The notes under the pieces: generated by a model
Seen by the model: the letters and a program-made list of their open reading frames with translations, nothing else
Told to the model about the DNA's origin: nothing
Database searches by the model: none
DNA from: Lachnospiraceae bacterium UBA7199
GTDB taxonomy: Bacteria; Bacillota; Clostridia; Lachnospirales; Lachnospiraceae
Direction: 5' to 3'
DNA: 64,000 nt
Assembly: GCA_002490775.1 (NCBI GenBank)
Contig: DKUR01000054.1
Span: 39,650 to 103,649 of the forward strand
In this document: piece after piece, positions 62,940 to 64,000 of the stretch
Layout of the letters: every line of letters starts with the position of its first letter
Numbering within the stretch: position 1 is the first letter of the stretch
Position numbers and translations under genes: made by a program

Positions 62940-64000
62940 ATGAAAGGAAAAGGGATTGCATTTTTATTAGCAGTGGCACTTATAATGGGGAGTCTGGCAG
63001 GATGCGGCAGAAGTGATAAAAGTACGGAGGCACCGGAATCTGCAGGGGCAGAAACCGATGCAGGGGAGTATTATGATACAGCGCCTTCAGAAGGGGAAAA
63101 TTATTTTACCAGTGAGGCAGAGGCGGCTGCTGAAGAACCAGAAGAAAATTATGCTCAGTCCTGCTATGATTTTGACTGGCCCCAGGAAAACGGTGAAGAA
63201 TACAGTAAATGGGAGGAAACAGGTTTTTTGTCCGTTATGAATGCCCCGCTTTCCACTTTTTCGGCGGATGTGGATACCGCTTCTTACAGTAATTTGCGGC
63301 GAATGATCACGGATGGGTATTCCCTTGAAAGCATTCCGGAAGGTGCAGTCAGAATAGAGGAAATGCTGAATTATTTTACATATGATTATAAGGAGCCGGA
63401 AGGGAGCGAGCCTTTTGGTGTGACCACACAAATCAGTACCTGTCCCTGGAATGAAGAGGCGCAGCTTTTGATGATCGGACTGAAAACACAGGATATTGAT
63501 TATGAGAATGCACCGCCCTCAAATCTTGTTTTCCTTTTGGATGTGTCCGGTTCTATGGGGGACTATGATAAGCTTCCGCTTTTACAGGAATCTTTTAGCC
63601 TTCTGGCGGAGAATCTTACGGAAAAGGATAGAATTTCAATTGTGACCTATGCAAGTGGAGATAAGGTAGTCTTAGAAGGCGCAAAGGGCAATGAAACCAC
63701 AAAGATTAAAAGAGCATTAAACCGCTTGGAGGCAAAAGGCGGAACCAATGGAAGCCAGGGAATTGAAACTGCATATCAAATTGCAGAGGAGAATTTTATT
63801 GAAGGCGGCAATAATAGGATTATTCTGGCTACAGACGGGGATTTGAATATCGGACTTACCACCCAGGAAGAATTGGAAGAGCTGATTACGGAAAAGAAAG
63901 AATCAGGGATCTTTTTATCAGTGCTGGGACTTGGAACAGGAAATATTAAGGATAATAAAATGGAAACTCTGGCTGATAAGGGGAATGGAAACTATGCCTA
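62940..64000 (+). CDS. Von Willebrand factor A lipoprotein (YfbK-like), 3' end outside the window
   Basis: The visible 353 residues begin with a lipoprotein signal (LIMGSLAGCG, Cys22), a Glu/Ser-rich linker (about 25-100), a conserved LSTFSADVDTASYSNLRRM region and a von Willebrand A domain with the metal-binding LLDVSGSMG motif (about 197-205) and ATDGDLNIGL. The frame runs off the window. Family members are longer and carry a C-terminal DUF3520 region. An in-frame ATG at 62913 with its own AAGGAG is an alternative start; GGGAGGAAGG favours 62940. Confidence 0.92.
   Translation, partial: MKGKGIAFLLAVALIMGSLAGCGRSDKSTEAPESAGAETDAGEYYDTAPSEGENYFTSEAEAAAEEPEENYAQSCYDFDWPQENGEEYSKWEETGFLSVMNAPLSTFSADVDTASYSNLRRMITDGYSLESIPEGAVRIEEMLNYFTYDYKEPEGSEPFGVTTQISTCPWNEEAQLLMIGLKTQDIDYENAPPSNLVFLLDVSGSMGDYDKLPLLQESFSLLAENLTEKDRISIVTYASGDKVVLEGAKGNETTKIKRALNRLEAKGGTNGSQGIETAYQIAEENFIEGGNNRIILATDGDLNIGLTTQEELEELITEKKESGIFLSVLGLGTGNIKDNKMETLADKGNGNYA

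Noticed and set aside
1..64000. CRISPR arrays, tRNA or rRNA genes, intact insertion sequences or prophage
   Set aside because: No regularly spaced direct repeats, no tRNA-like cloverleaf, no rRNA signature, and no transposase or phage structural gene was recognised; only decayed RhuM and Rpn relics occur.

Overview
The window reads as chromosome of an anaerobic, low-to-moderate GC Gram-positive bacterium of the Clostridia, most likely Lachnospiraceae-like. The reasons are strong AGGAGG-type ribosome sites, T-box and FMN riboswitches, LytTR regulators, 2-oxoacid:ferredoxin oxidoreductase, desulfoferrodoxin, a rubredoxin-headed flavoenzyme, a GrcA spare glycyl-radical protein and a ptb-buk butyrate module. 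I do not assign a species. No rRNA, tRNA, CRISPR array or intact insertion sequence was seen.

Layout. 0-4.3 kb: the end of a chemotaxis receptor, then an AgrA/AgrC-like LytTR/GHKL two-component pair overlapping a gene with a FliD-like tail. 4.3-7.0 kb: a minus-strand island with an EVE-like/PD-(D/E)XK nuclease candidate and an AlbA_2/HATPase protein, the best candidate for an undescribed (defence-like) system. 7.3-9.9 kb: LytTR, DUF3021-like membrane protein and an ABC-2 exporter. 9.9-13.7 kb: a two-gene 2-oxoacid:ferredoxin oxidoreductase with fused subunits, plus superoxide reductase. 14-18 kb: decayed RhuM and Rpn-type genes around a radical SAM protein and a rubredoxin/glutamate-synthase-like flavoprotein. 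18-24.5 kb: metallo-hydrolase, solute-binding lipoprotein, DUF1349, ogt, a small NHLP-leader-like protein, YkgJ-type protein, Crp/Fnr regulator and grcA. 24.6-32 kb: sugar acetyltransferase, AraC regulator, an FtsX-type ABC transporter with a huge coiled coil, and an OFA transporter. 32.4-35.2 kb: MBOAT acyltransferase with an SGNH-like partner.

35.2-50.4 kb is largely housekeeping: a T-box controlled aspS, trkA-trkH, a PsiE-like protein, ptb-buk on the minus strand, TrpB2, a REC/HD-GYP/GGDEF protein, secA and prfB with its programmed frameshift. 50.6-53.6 kb holds lineage-specific small proteins and several palindromic repeats. 53.8-57.9 kb holds tex and an FMN-riboswitch controlled ribU. 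58-62.6 kb is a DUF5107-TPR gene followed by an ABC-2 exporter with two permeases. The window ends inside a von Willebrand A lipoprotein.

Three regulatory or repeat observations stand out. The T-box before aspS appears to read an Asn codon, and the AspRS has a His where discriminating enzymes have Leu, so it is probably a non-discriminating AspRS that feeds Asn-tRNA formation. A short palindrome family beginning AACATAAGGATG recurs in gene tails at 50.4, 51.3 and 56.2 kb. A second structured element at 53.5 kb has a partial copy at 24.5 kb.
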